From contig VFFE01007649.1 in assembly GCA_008921705.1 (NCBI GenBank), positions 526,674 to 590,673 of the forward strand: DNA of 64,000 nt. Reading direction: 5' to 3'. Within the stretch, counting starts at the first letter, position 1, and every line of letters starts with the position of its first letter. Both the position numbers and the translations under genes were made by a program. The stretch is from Burhinus oedicnemus (taxonomy: Eukaryota > Chordata > Aves > Charadriiformes > Burhinidae). Below are positions 11,146 through 20,988 of this stretch, piece after piece. Below the pieces are notes generated by a model. It saw only the letters and a list, made by a program, of their open reading frames with translations, was not told where the DNA came from and searched no databases.

Positions 11146-14143
11146 TGTCATCTGAATGTAGTTTTCAGTACATCGTTTATTCACTTGTAGCTTTGCTGTA
11201 TATGTTACATATATAAGTCATAATGCTAGATATAGCAAAGATGCTGACTTGGCAGTTAGCAAATTGCATGCAGCATTCAAATTCCTTTTCTCTAAGAGAT
11301 TATAAATAAGTGTCCTTTTTGAACCAGGTCTACAGTAATGAATAATTTCATGGTACCTAACAATAACTAATTTGAGTGCAAAACGTCTGCCGTGCCACTG
11401 CCCCTCTTACTCTCTCACAAGGATGAAAATTTGGTAAGACAACACATTTCATGTTCTTCTTTCCACGGCTTGATATTACAAACATTCCTTTTAAATAATA
11501 AAGATGACCTACCCTGCCTCCCTAGTGTAAAAAAAAAGTATTTGTCTTAAAATGTAATTTGAGTCCTATTAACAATCCTCTGGAAATATGCATTTAATCA
11601 CTGTGTTCTGTTGGAACACTAATGAAATAAAAATCAGTTGAAATTTCCAATTAATTCTTCTAAGATTCCACACTATTAGGTAGAAGAAAGGGTGCTGTTT
11701 TGTCTTAATAAGGAGGTCATTTCTTTTGTCAACGCCAAAGAGAATATTTAATGAGCTTCAGGAAAATATGCAAGTATCTTTATAAGTAAATTAAACTTTG
11801 CCTTAAGATGCAATGAAGAACAAGTACATACAGTTCCTACGTATGTCACATTATTTTTAAATAGTTTTCAGGTGGGACTCCCATTTGGTATTTGGATATA
11901 TTTACCCTAAATACAGCTATAGGAAAAAGAGTGCAGGGAAAGCTGCAATGGGATGGCCCAGAGGTAAGTGCCAATGAATCAGCTAATATTTTATGTCACC
12001 AGAACACGGCTATAGAGTCTACTTTATCTGCATATTGTGCTGAGGTCACAATGGCATTGATCATTAGGCTACAATTTATCACCACAATAGTTATCTGCCT
12101 TATTTCCAGACATTTTCTATTCACACATGGCAGACCAATAGGCAACTGAATGCTCTGTTATTCTATTTGCATATAACTAATTAAAGAATATACAGGAGGA
12201 ATTTTCTATTCCCCCGTAACTCAAAAGGGAAAGTTCTTCAGAAGAGCAACAGGAACAAGGTCCAGAACTGCCTTACTTGCGTGAGCAGAAAGTTCCTGCA
12301 GTTCATCAGCAGCTTCTGTTTGCTATCTATGGGCACCGGAGTCCTCCTATGGAGGATGCAGTCACTTTATTTTATTGAGAAATCCATTCTACAATTCACA
12401 TTTCACTCCTCCACTTTGGACCCTTGCAGTTTTATCAGATGCTTTCATTTTGGATTAACATTTTTTACAGCTGGCATCATATGGGGAGCAAAATCTCTGT
12501 AAGGACTCCTTTCAGTTCCAGTAAATATGGAAATGAATGCTCTGGTTTGTATGAGTATTCATACTTGAATCGGCATAGTTCAAAAAAGATGAAGTTAGAA
12601 ACCTCAAAGTTGGCTTATTTCTAGTCTTCATCACACAAGATAAAGCAGTGCTATTATGAATACCTAATTCCAAAATTCTGCATATGCATATAACTATGTT
12701 TATGCATTTATGTAGCAATTGATTTTAGGAAGATTTAAAAATGTGAAATATAGATTAGGATATAAAAATGAAAGATGTCCTAGATATTTTACAGGTCTGA
12801 AAAATTCAGACTTTGGTTTGTGTAAATATGAATTGCAGAGGAGCATATGTTCCCATCCAAGGGATTACTTTCAAGATTTAAAAATAGGTAGGTATACAAG
12901 CATTTTGAACCAGTCTTAACAATTCTTTGAATCCTTTAATATGATATGTTTCTTGAATCTAACATAGTCTTTTTTAGTATTAAATAATAGGTTTAATAAT
13001 AATGTAATTACAGGACTGTTAAAATATTTACCATTAATATGTAATTATATATTTGTAATTTATTACTTCATAATAACTTTCAGATAGTTTTAATTCTTTA
13101 ATGCATTTTCCCAACAACATTCTGCTGAAAACAGTGTTGCATTTGATTTTGCAATAGATCTTAATTTATGGTACCAATTATTGATTATATGGTGGTTATC
13201 AGGTTTAAAGGGTCACCCTTAACCATGATATAAAGATCCGAGTCTTCCGTCTCAAACGTGGGCCAGTCAATGTTATGTGACACCAAAATTTAGTAGAACT
13301 TTCTTACTGTAATATTAGTGATTTGGATTAGACTGATCTATGTAAAAGAGATTTTGACTTTCATATAACATGCCCACTGTGTGGAAAATAACTGGCAGTT
13401 ATTCTTTAGAAAAAACAGCAAGTAGCGTAAGTTTTCATTGTGTGGTAAGTTATAGAAGTTTTGCAAGGAGTAAGTTATCCATTTTAAAATTAATTTTAGC
13501 TTCTGCCATTTCAGTTTTCAATTTTCAATTCATTTCAATCAATATTCCCATGATTTATCTTCCACTGTTGTTTTCAAATTCTTAGCCTGTGATTGATGGC
13601 TCAGATCAGTCTTGGGAAATCCCAATCTTTCCCAATCTTGGGAAAGATTTACCATGAGATCCATGTACTCTTACAGTTGTTTCTTTGAAAACTGATTATT
13701 TATAATTTTTTCTTGTTCATTCTTTCCTTTTTTTTTTTTTTTTAGCATTAGGTATTTTGGCCAGAGAGTAGTAATCACAAAATTCCTACTGGATGAGTTG
13801 GAAAGGATAAAATATTTTCAAATATTCCTGTTTTAACAGCTGTCTTCCAGATTTTGCCAGTAATAAGCATGGAATTTCACGAGCTCTTTCAGATACCAAT
13901 ATGTCTATGTTTAATTCATAGACCAACTTGCCAACATGTGAATTACCAAAAAAAAAATAAATCCCATATTCTGTACTAAGAAATTCCATTAGGAATGACC
14001 TTTGTTCTTTAAATGGTAAAATCAAAGGTTCTTGAAACCATTAATTTAAGTGCCACATCTCAGCCTAAAAACTGGAATCCTGGCTAACACTTTTGCAAGT
14101 ATCATTTGTTCCAGCGAGGATAGTTGGAGGTGGTTTTCTAGGT
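11146..14143. other. Intergenic, possible conserved non-coding DNA
   Basis: No repeat element or gene was recognised. About 11580-12200 is rich in TAATTA-, TTTGCAT- and TAATGA-type words and looks like the base composition of conserved non-coding elements; this is an impression only. A hairpin with 12-bp perfect arms lies at 13624-13649. Confidence 0.4.
13624..13649. repeat. Hairpin with 12-bp perfect arms
   Basis: AATCTTTCCCAA (13624-13635) and TTGGGAAAGATT (13638-13649) are separated by TC. A further TTGGGAAATCCCAA palindrome overlaps just upstream (13612-13625). Confidence 0.88.
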
Positions 14144-14452
14144 CAGTGGTCTCCAAACTTTTTTGATCACGAACGCCTATCAGTAAAAGATTTTTGAGCA
14201 TGCACCCCCAATATATTTATATTTCTTTATAGATTATATTCATGTACCACTGCACTAATGTATTTTGTACATTATAAAACATATACAAAAATAGAAATTA
14301 AAAAGGATGAGCTAAAGATGAAATAAACATTGTTTTAAAAAATATTTTTAATTTTGTTTAATAATGGTGCAAAAAACATTTTCTTGCCACACCCCTATGA
14401 TTGTATTGTGCACCCCGTGATGCACAAGCTCCCCCTGTTTTGGAGACCACTG
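14144..14452. mobile_element. hAT-type non-autonomous DNA transposon (MITE), 309 bp
   Basis: Termini are CAGTGGTCTCCAAAC and GTTTTGGAGACCACTG, inverted repeats of about 15-16 bp with one indel. The flanks are TTCTAGGT (14136-14143) and TTCTAGAT (14453-14460), an 8-bp target duplication with 7 of 8 matching. An 8-bp TSD and CAG...CTG ends define the hAT superfamily, and the Charlie-like wording of the termini fits. There is no transposase coding capacity; the inside is AT-rich. Confidence 0.92.
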
Positions 14453-16188
14453 TTCTAGATAAAGCAAAGAAAACTGAGTACAGAAGGCACCATTGCCAAT
14501 TCCTGTATCACACAACAAATACTTTTTAATTCATTCCATTTCAGAGTTAGACAAATGGGAAGAAAAGAAAAAAGAAAAAAAAAAAAAGTAAGCATCCTGT
14601 AGAAAAGAAGTGGGGTATTGTGTAAATCCAAATTGCTCTTAGTAAATCCTAAGCTAATTATGACTAACTCTGCGGGTTAAAAGTATCAATTTTTTCTTCT
14701 TTGCTTTTTTAAAATGGTTTCTTTTCATATTTAAGTATTATCACCCAGACTAGTTTGTAGAAGGGAAACACTTCAATTTCCAATAAAAGTTTGTGAAAAG
14801 ATGTATTCTAACCCTGTTGTGTTCAAGAAAGTTTTGTTGGAGGGTGCAGACCTAGAGTCCTCCTACACTTACAGGAGAGAGGTCTGTGAATGCCCAGAAA
14901 ACGGATAATGAGAGAATAGATTTTTTTTTTTTTTAAGGGACCAAAAGATGTTATTATCCTCATATCAAGCAGGAACCAGTGTCTGTATATATTATGCCTC
15001 TCGGTAGGTGTTTCAGCACAAAAAGGATGGAGTATATTTCAGTTTTTCTTGTTTCAGCTTCTGTCCCAGTTGAAGGAAATATTGGGTAAGTCCACATTAA
15101 TAAGTAACTCAGTGTAAAAGGATCTTACCTGAAAGGTGAAATGGTTGATACCGAGATCTCCATGCCTTCTCCGTATCTGTTTTAAGGGACATTTATTTAG
15201 CACCAGTTTTACTCTGTTCCTGCGGACTGCATGCCCTTTAGAAGCTGGAAAACAGACTCTGCTCCTGGAACACATCTCTCAGCTTAGTTTCATCCGCAAG
15301 TAATACAGCTCACGCACTCAAAGACAGCTCCAATTTGCAATCCAAAATACGGTAAGTGGGGGCAATTGGAAGATTTACTTCAAAACCACATTCCTAATCT
15401 GAACTACAACACGAACGTAGATGTGCTGATCAGCTTGGTGGCTCATTTTAGTGTTTCCAAATGTCACACTGTGTATGGCTGTATTATTCTGAGTCTGTAG
15501 TTTGGATCTGCTACATTCTAGCTACAAAAACCATTCACAAAGAGATCGTGACAAAAAGTGCATCTGTGATTTTGTACGTCAGTGCAGAATTCACACTGTT
15601 TTTAAAAAAGTGTAGCGAAGTGAAATACCGCTCTCTGGTTTCTTCTTTTCCGCCCTCAGATGGTTAGACGGCTCTCCATAAATCAGGAAGCCAACGTCTC
15701 CTCCATTTCATAACTTGTTTCTTGCAGTTTGAGAAGTTTTTTGGTAGGAACATGTGAGTAACTCATGGCTTCTTTGAATCCTTTGAGTCTTTTATCTACA
15801 CAAAGAGGAATTAACTAACTTAGTTATTAAGGGACGTAGTTAGAACAGTAGTCAATTGCAGAGCAGGGGTAAGACTGAAATGGCCAAGAAAAGGTATAAA
15901 TGCTGTTTTCATAAGAAAGATTTTGACGGAGAAAGGTACAGGGGCAATTTACCTAGGATGCCTCCATGTTGGGGAATTTCTGAGACCGAGTAATTTTCCA
16001 TTTTAACTGAGACTGAATAATCTCCTCTGGTTTAAGGAGAAAATAATCGAGATATATTGTCTAATTCTATTATATGTTACAAATGAAAGCAAGCTAATTC
16101 AATTCTAATATTAAGGAGTTTCTTTTTCTCACTAACCATGAAAATGAAACTATTCCCCTCCTATATGCTACATTGTCCCTCAGTGCTT
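14453..16188. other. Intergenic with splice-site-like signals
   Basis: No known element apart from an A-rich run at about 14560-14588. Between 15050 and 15355 lie several strong splice-like signals on both strands (+ donors near 15086 and 15351, minus donor at 15128). This could reflect a non-coding transcript, but no exon can be proved. Confidence 0.35.
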
Positions 16189-16298
16189 ACAGAATCACGG
16201 AATCATGGAATGGTTGAGGTGGGAAGGGACCTCTGGAGGTCGTTTGGTCCAACATCTCTGCTCAAGCAGAGCCACCAACAGCCGGTTGCCCAGGACTT
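16189..16298 (-). mobile_element. CR1 3'-end fragment, about 110 bp
   Basis: Minus-strand CR1 tail beginning agaatcacggaatcatggaa and continuing through GGGAAGGGACCTCTGGAGGTC to about CGGTTGCCCAGGAC. Wording (TCTGGAGGTC, CTCAAGCAGAGCCACC) matches the subfamily of the copy at 55959-57040 rather than the one at 10080. Confidence 0.88.
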
Positions 16299-18740
16299 AC
16301 TTCTGCTATTTGTCATATAAACACATAGATTAACCACAGTAGGGGGAAAGCAAGGCAGATTTTTTTTTTCTCTTTTCTTGTGATTGAAACACTAGCATAA
16401 CACAGTTCAGAAGCAAAAACTTCTCTCCATTAAAGTGTCCAGTCCTTCACTCAGCTCTCAACAGGAGACTTTACATGACTTGTTGCTGATAAGACTGTTA
16501 GAAATATTTTCGTACTTGTTTGTCTTTTTTCATTTTGTAATCTCAATTTGAAAATGTTCCATAGTGCTTAAATTGGTCTCCAAATGGCTGATCTCCTTTC
16601 AGTTATGCTAACCGTCCTCAGGCTGATCAGTGTTTTAGGTTAGCCTGAAGATGTTAGACCACAGGAAGGAAGTGTTTCGTATCTTGCTGAATAAAATATT
16701 CTGGGTTCAAACAAACTCCCATAAAAATCAATAAAAACCCTCAGCTGTGAAAGTGAAAGAGAGAGGCTGATAGAATGCGCTATATGAAAAGATTACCATG
16801 TAACGGATGGTTTAAAACTACAAAGAATAACATTTTATGTACTGAATCAAGGAACATAATTGTGTTTGGTTGTCTTGCTTATTTTTAAAAATAAGATTTC
16901 AGCTGACATCCAATAAAGAACTAATAAAAGTACATTTCTAATCTGAAAGTGTACTTGTCATTCCATGTAATAAAATAGGGCAATGTTCTTACTCTAAGGA
17001 AAATGCAAAACTTAAAACTTCAGAAAAACTTAAACCCATTTAAAAATCAATAGGACTCTTACCAAGTAAAATCCAAAGGATTCCAAACAATACTAAGATG
17101 TCATTTGAGACAATTGTTTATGGTCACTATTCTTTTCCATTGTTTTTTTTTTTTACATTTCATGTTTTATTAAATGTGAATCCCTTTCTCCCTTTTTTAG
17201 TTTACTGCCTAGTAGAAATATAAGGGTATGGTTGTTGGTTAATTAAGGATGCAAAAAATACACACTAAGTATACAAATATTTACCCATACAAAACCAAGG
17301 TAGTGAAAGGTGCATACTCGCTGGTGAGCTACTATCTTTTTAGAAAGATTATTTATCAAAACTCATATAAACATATTTTGCAATAAAATGAGACATGAAG
17401 CAAAAAAGGCAGCAGTGAAGACTTCAGTAGTTGTACAAAGTTCAAAATTTCAGACTCTCTATGGGAAGGGGGCAGAAAGTGATTTTGACCAGGCTCTAAC
17501 TTACAAACCCTGTGTGCTTCTTATAAACACATTTGAACAAGCTTTTAGCATGCAGCTATGTAGATCCTGAGATATCCCCTTAAGGTCTCATTAGCAAACA
17601 TGCAATAGGCACTGTGGCCATTCCTCAGCTTTTTTGTGTGTGTCTCACTCCGTAACAATGGTGACTGATTACATTTTGGCATATTTTAAATGTACCTGGT
17701 ATGTACCACATGGTATTTGTCAATACTGTTGCAATGGTGTCCTTAAAATTAAGAGTGCCAATCAAAAGAGATCTAAGATCTTTAAAGATGGTAACATCCT
17801 ATTTCAGAAAAGGAAAAATGTTGAAGCTCACTGTTCTATGATGTGACACAGCACATTTTCCCAGAACAGCAAAATCAGCTGTTTTGTGCCTACTTGATCT
17901 ATAACTTTTTTTTTAAAGTAACTATAACTTGAAACTTAGCCATATGGATGTCTGCATCATCCTGCAGAAGAAACATCTGACTGTCTATAAACACTCCTAT
18001 GACTGTTTTCAACACTATCTTTTTTTAGTTACTCTACTGTTGCTTGATTAAAGCAGGCTGCACATCTGTATTATAGAAGTTTATCCTATGGATAAATCGG
18101 ATGACTTTCAATTACTGCACAAATAAAGTTTTTTAACTAAGGCAGGAGAGAATAGGGAAGGTCAGAGAAAGTGCTGAGAGGGTTAGAAAGCAGAGTAGGA
18201 CAGGTTATTAAGATTAACAGCTGCGGACGATGTTGCTAATGGCAAGACAGATTACGGAAAACACAGGTGAATCCTTTCATGGAGTCTTATATTCTCTATA
18301 TTCCTTATTGTACAGAGATTACTGCAGAGCCCTGTAGCTGAATCCTGTGCCCTTCTCGCCCAGCAGGATTTTTAAATGCTCAGAGTCAGGCTGGCTGGGG
18401 TGCCGGCTGGCTGGCTGGTTCAGTGGATGAATTCTGCTAGTCAAGACCTCCTCAGACTTATCCTAATGGGCATGTCGCTGCTGCTGACTTCATTCGCAAG
18501 CATCGATGGCAGATACACTCTTGATTTCAGAGTACAGAGCAGATAATCCACAGGCTGACCCACCCCCTCACCCCCAGCCCCCCACCCCGCCCGATATTCT
18601 TTGTTAAAACACGGCGATTTACCGAAAAATATCAAGGCTTCCTCATCCTTCGCCTTCTGGAAGAGCAGTTGCACGGTTCAGTGCTGTCCCAGAGGGAACA
18701 AAGGTACTGGCCTCATTAAAAAGCTGTCCTAACAACAACA
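16299..18740. other. Intergenic flank of the promoter region
   Basis: AT-rich down to about 18300, then rising in GC toward the CpG region. No element was recognised. Short frames are taken as chance. Confidence 0.5.
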
Positions 18741-20012
18741 GGTCACCCCACTACGTAATCCCTGCCCACCAGGTAGCCGGCAGACCCCGGGCTGGGAGCC
18801 CCGACCCCGCGGGCAGCCCGGCTCCGCGGGTGCGCACCGCCCCTCCGCGCCCGGCGGCGGGGGCCGCCTGCGAGCACCGAGCCTCTCCGTCTGACCTGCG
18901 CTCGCTCCCCCGCCCTCCCTTTGCCTTTCCTCATCCGCGCAAAGGTGGAGCCTGGCCTGTATTTTATTTTTAATTGATTTACATCCTCCTCCCCAGCACC
19001 CTCCCGAGCCCCCCTCGCCCGGGCTGCGCGCTTCCAGACGCACTTTTCTCTCCGCAAACGGCGTGAGCATCAGGTGCGGGCAAGCAGGAGCGGGCGCGCC
19101 CCTAACTCCGAGGTGCTGGCTATGGCTTGGGGAGCCCGGGGAAGGGGCTGAGTGTGCCCCCGGGACTCGGGTCCCCCGGCTCTGCCCCCCCTCCCCGCGG
19201 GGGGGCGGTGGCGGCTCTCCCGCGCCTGTTCTGCCCCAGCCTCGCCGCCGCCGCCGCGGTGCAGAGCGGCCGGGGCATCCCATCCGGCTCCCCTCGCACC
19301 TCTGTGGCACCCATCTGCCTTCCTCTTCGGCCCTCCCCGCCGCTCCCGTAGCAATCTTGGCCCCCCGTCTATCCCCAGCGCCCTCCCCTTGCCCGGGCCG
19401 GGGGGTGCCGGAGCCGCGGCGCTGCGGGAGGCTGCCGCGGCCCTGCAAGGCCGGCGCCCGGGGCCAAGAGGGGACGTTGCCCTTCCTCTCCATCCACTCC
19501 TCCTCTTCTCTTGTTTCTCGCTGAGATCATTTCACCTTTTCTCGGTACTCTTACTATTAATATGTTTTCCCTACTCTACAGTCCCCCCTCCCTTTCCTCC
19601 CCGGCCACTAGCCCTCCACAACCTAGTCAAAGGGATGGGTGTTTGGGGTGGGAGGAAGGGAAGCTTGAGAAAGGGAGAGGGAAGTGAAAGGGAGAGATTT
19701 TGCTGTCGTCTCTGGGCTGATTGGAAGAGGCAATCATTGTATCTGCGGCCGGAGGATTAGCAGCTAAACTTTTACTGCTCCCTTTTCTGCGTGTGTGTGT
19801 GTCCGTGCGTGTGGGGGGGGTGTAAATGGAGAAGTCGCTTCTCAAGGGGGAAAATCTTTTCAATTTCCCTTTGGCAGGTGCAGTTCAAGGAGGAACTCAC
19901 GAGCGTTTTATCTGATCCGTGAACTGATTAGGGGACGGAGAACGATTCCTCTCCTCTTGTTCTTCCTTTCCTAGTTTTGAAATCATTCTTTCCCCATCAC
20001 CGCCACCCTCCC

Positions 20013-20049
20013 GCCCTTCCCCTCCCCTTCCCCTTCCCCTTCCCCTCCC
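20013..20049. repeat. Polypyrimidine TTCCCC repeat with mirror symmetry
   Basis: About five units of TTCCCC/CTTCCCC in a pure C/T strand. Homopurine-homopyrimidine mirror repeats can form triplex DNA (known chemistry). The location within the promoter region is observed; any function is inferred. Confidence 0.75.
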
Positions 20050-20371
20050 GCACTGAATGAATGGAAGAGTCTCCAGGGCTTTTTTCTGCCTCTCGCCCTG
20101 GACTGGAGAAGCGAGGGCACATCTCTCTATCCTCATCCATCTCGATCTCTCTCCATCCATTCCCGAGAGGATATCAGACGGTGCAATGTGTTTTCAGCCT
20201 CTTGCCGCTGCTGCCACTTGATACTATGCTACGCGCAGGGAGAGGGTTTTGCAAAAATGGATTTGTTCGATTTTAAAGGATTTCTTCTCTAATAAGGATC
20301 GCATTGCACACAAATATGACTAAATCCCCTATTTGGTAAATCTTTCTTCCCCCCACCCCTCCTCTTTGGGT

Positions 20372-20421
20372 NNNNNNNNNNNNNNNNNNNNNNNNNNNNN
20401 NNNNNNNNNNNNNNNNNNNNN
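20372..20421. other. Assembly gap (50 N)
   Basis: A run of 50 undetermined bases inside the GC-rich promoter and 5' leader region. The true length is unknown because 50 may be a placeholder. Any first exon or transcription start near it should be treated with care. Confidence 0.99.
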
Positions 20422-20610
20422 GTTCCCTCCTGCCCGCCCCCACCCCTTCAGAGGAGCAAGCACAGGGAGCTGATGACGGACCCATTAATCCCTTCTTCAA
20501 TGCATCAAAAGAAGCCGAAGGGCTGGAAGTCGCTGGGCTCGGAGTCCTGCAGAAAATGCTTCGATCTGCTTTTGGTTTTGTACGAAACTGGTGACTAGGG
20601 GCTCGGCTCG

Positions 20611-20653
20611 CCCCGCCGCCGCCGCCGCCGCCCGCCGGCACCTGGATGCGCGG

Positions 20654-20686
<33 letters not shown>

Positions 20687-20699
20687 TTGCCCGCCGCCG
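20611..20699. repeat. CCG trinucleotide repeats in NETO1 leader
   Basis: Two CCG tracts, about 20613-20636 and 20655-20686 (32 bases, 10.7 units in the longer one), are followed by a shorter CCGCCGCCG. They lie about 260-350 bp upstream of the start codon, probably within the transcribed leader, and are likely length-polymorphic. Confidence 0.9.
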
Positions 20700-20701
20700 C
20701 G

Positions 20702-20762
20702 ATGCAACGCTTATGGTGGTGCTGATGGTGGCTCGGGTGTGATGGGATTGAGCCGGCGGTGA
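20702..20762 (+). other. Cluster of three short uORFs
   Basis: ATGs at 20702 (7 codons), 20713 (9 codons, stop 20740-20742) and 20742 (6 codons) lie in the presumed leader just after the CCG repeats. All end well before the NETO1 start. They matter only if this stretch is in the mature mRNA. Confidence 0.5.
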
Positions 20763-20960
20763 TTATTTGAAGGCGGTGAGGGAGAGCGAGCGAGAGGAAG
20801 GGCTGCTCCGCTCTGCTGTGTGTGGGCTTCGGGATTTTTTTTTTTTTTTTTTCCCTTCTTCTTCTTCTTTTCCTACTTCCATCCTCTCCCCGCTACTGGA
20901 AGTCCTCCCGTATCTAAATGGAATTAGTGGAGACCGAAGCCCCTTGTGTAAGGAACAGAC

Positions 20961-20988
20961 ATGACCCATGGGCGCAGCTTCTTTCACA
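20961..20988 (+). CDS. NETO1: NETO1 coding exon 1 (start codon and n-region of signal peptide)
   Basis: The exon encodes M-T-H-G-R-S-F-F-H plus the first base of codon 10. It ends at CACA followed by the donor GTGAGT. The start is fixed by an in-frame TAA at 20949-20951, so no earlier in-frame ATG can be used within this exon. The context has G at -3 and A at +4, a moderate Kozak site. Human NETO1 begins M-V-H-G-R-S by recollection, which supports the call despite the small size. Confidence 0.93.

Larger units (their letters stand above)
20422..20960 (+). other. NETO1: Probable NETO1 5' UTR (upper limit unknown)
   Basis: The stretch directly upstream of the ATG carries CCG repeats (20611-20640, 20655-20686), three very short uORFs at 20702-20762 and a long pyrimidine run (about 20836-20890). 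The pyrimidine run followed by AG could also act as a splice acceptor, so part of this stretch might be intronic. It is assigned as 5' UTR by position only. Confidence 0.5.

Noticed and set aside
18729..19493. 254-codon open frame on the minus strand in the CpG region, and overlapping + frames of 150-200 codons
   Set aside because: Low-complexity R/G/P-rich translation, open in several frames at once; this is expected in GC-rich DNA where stop codons are rare. No domain, splice or start support.
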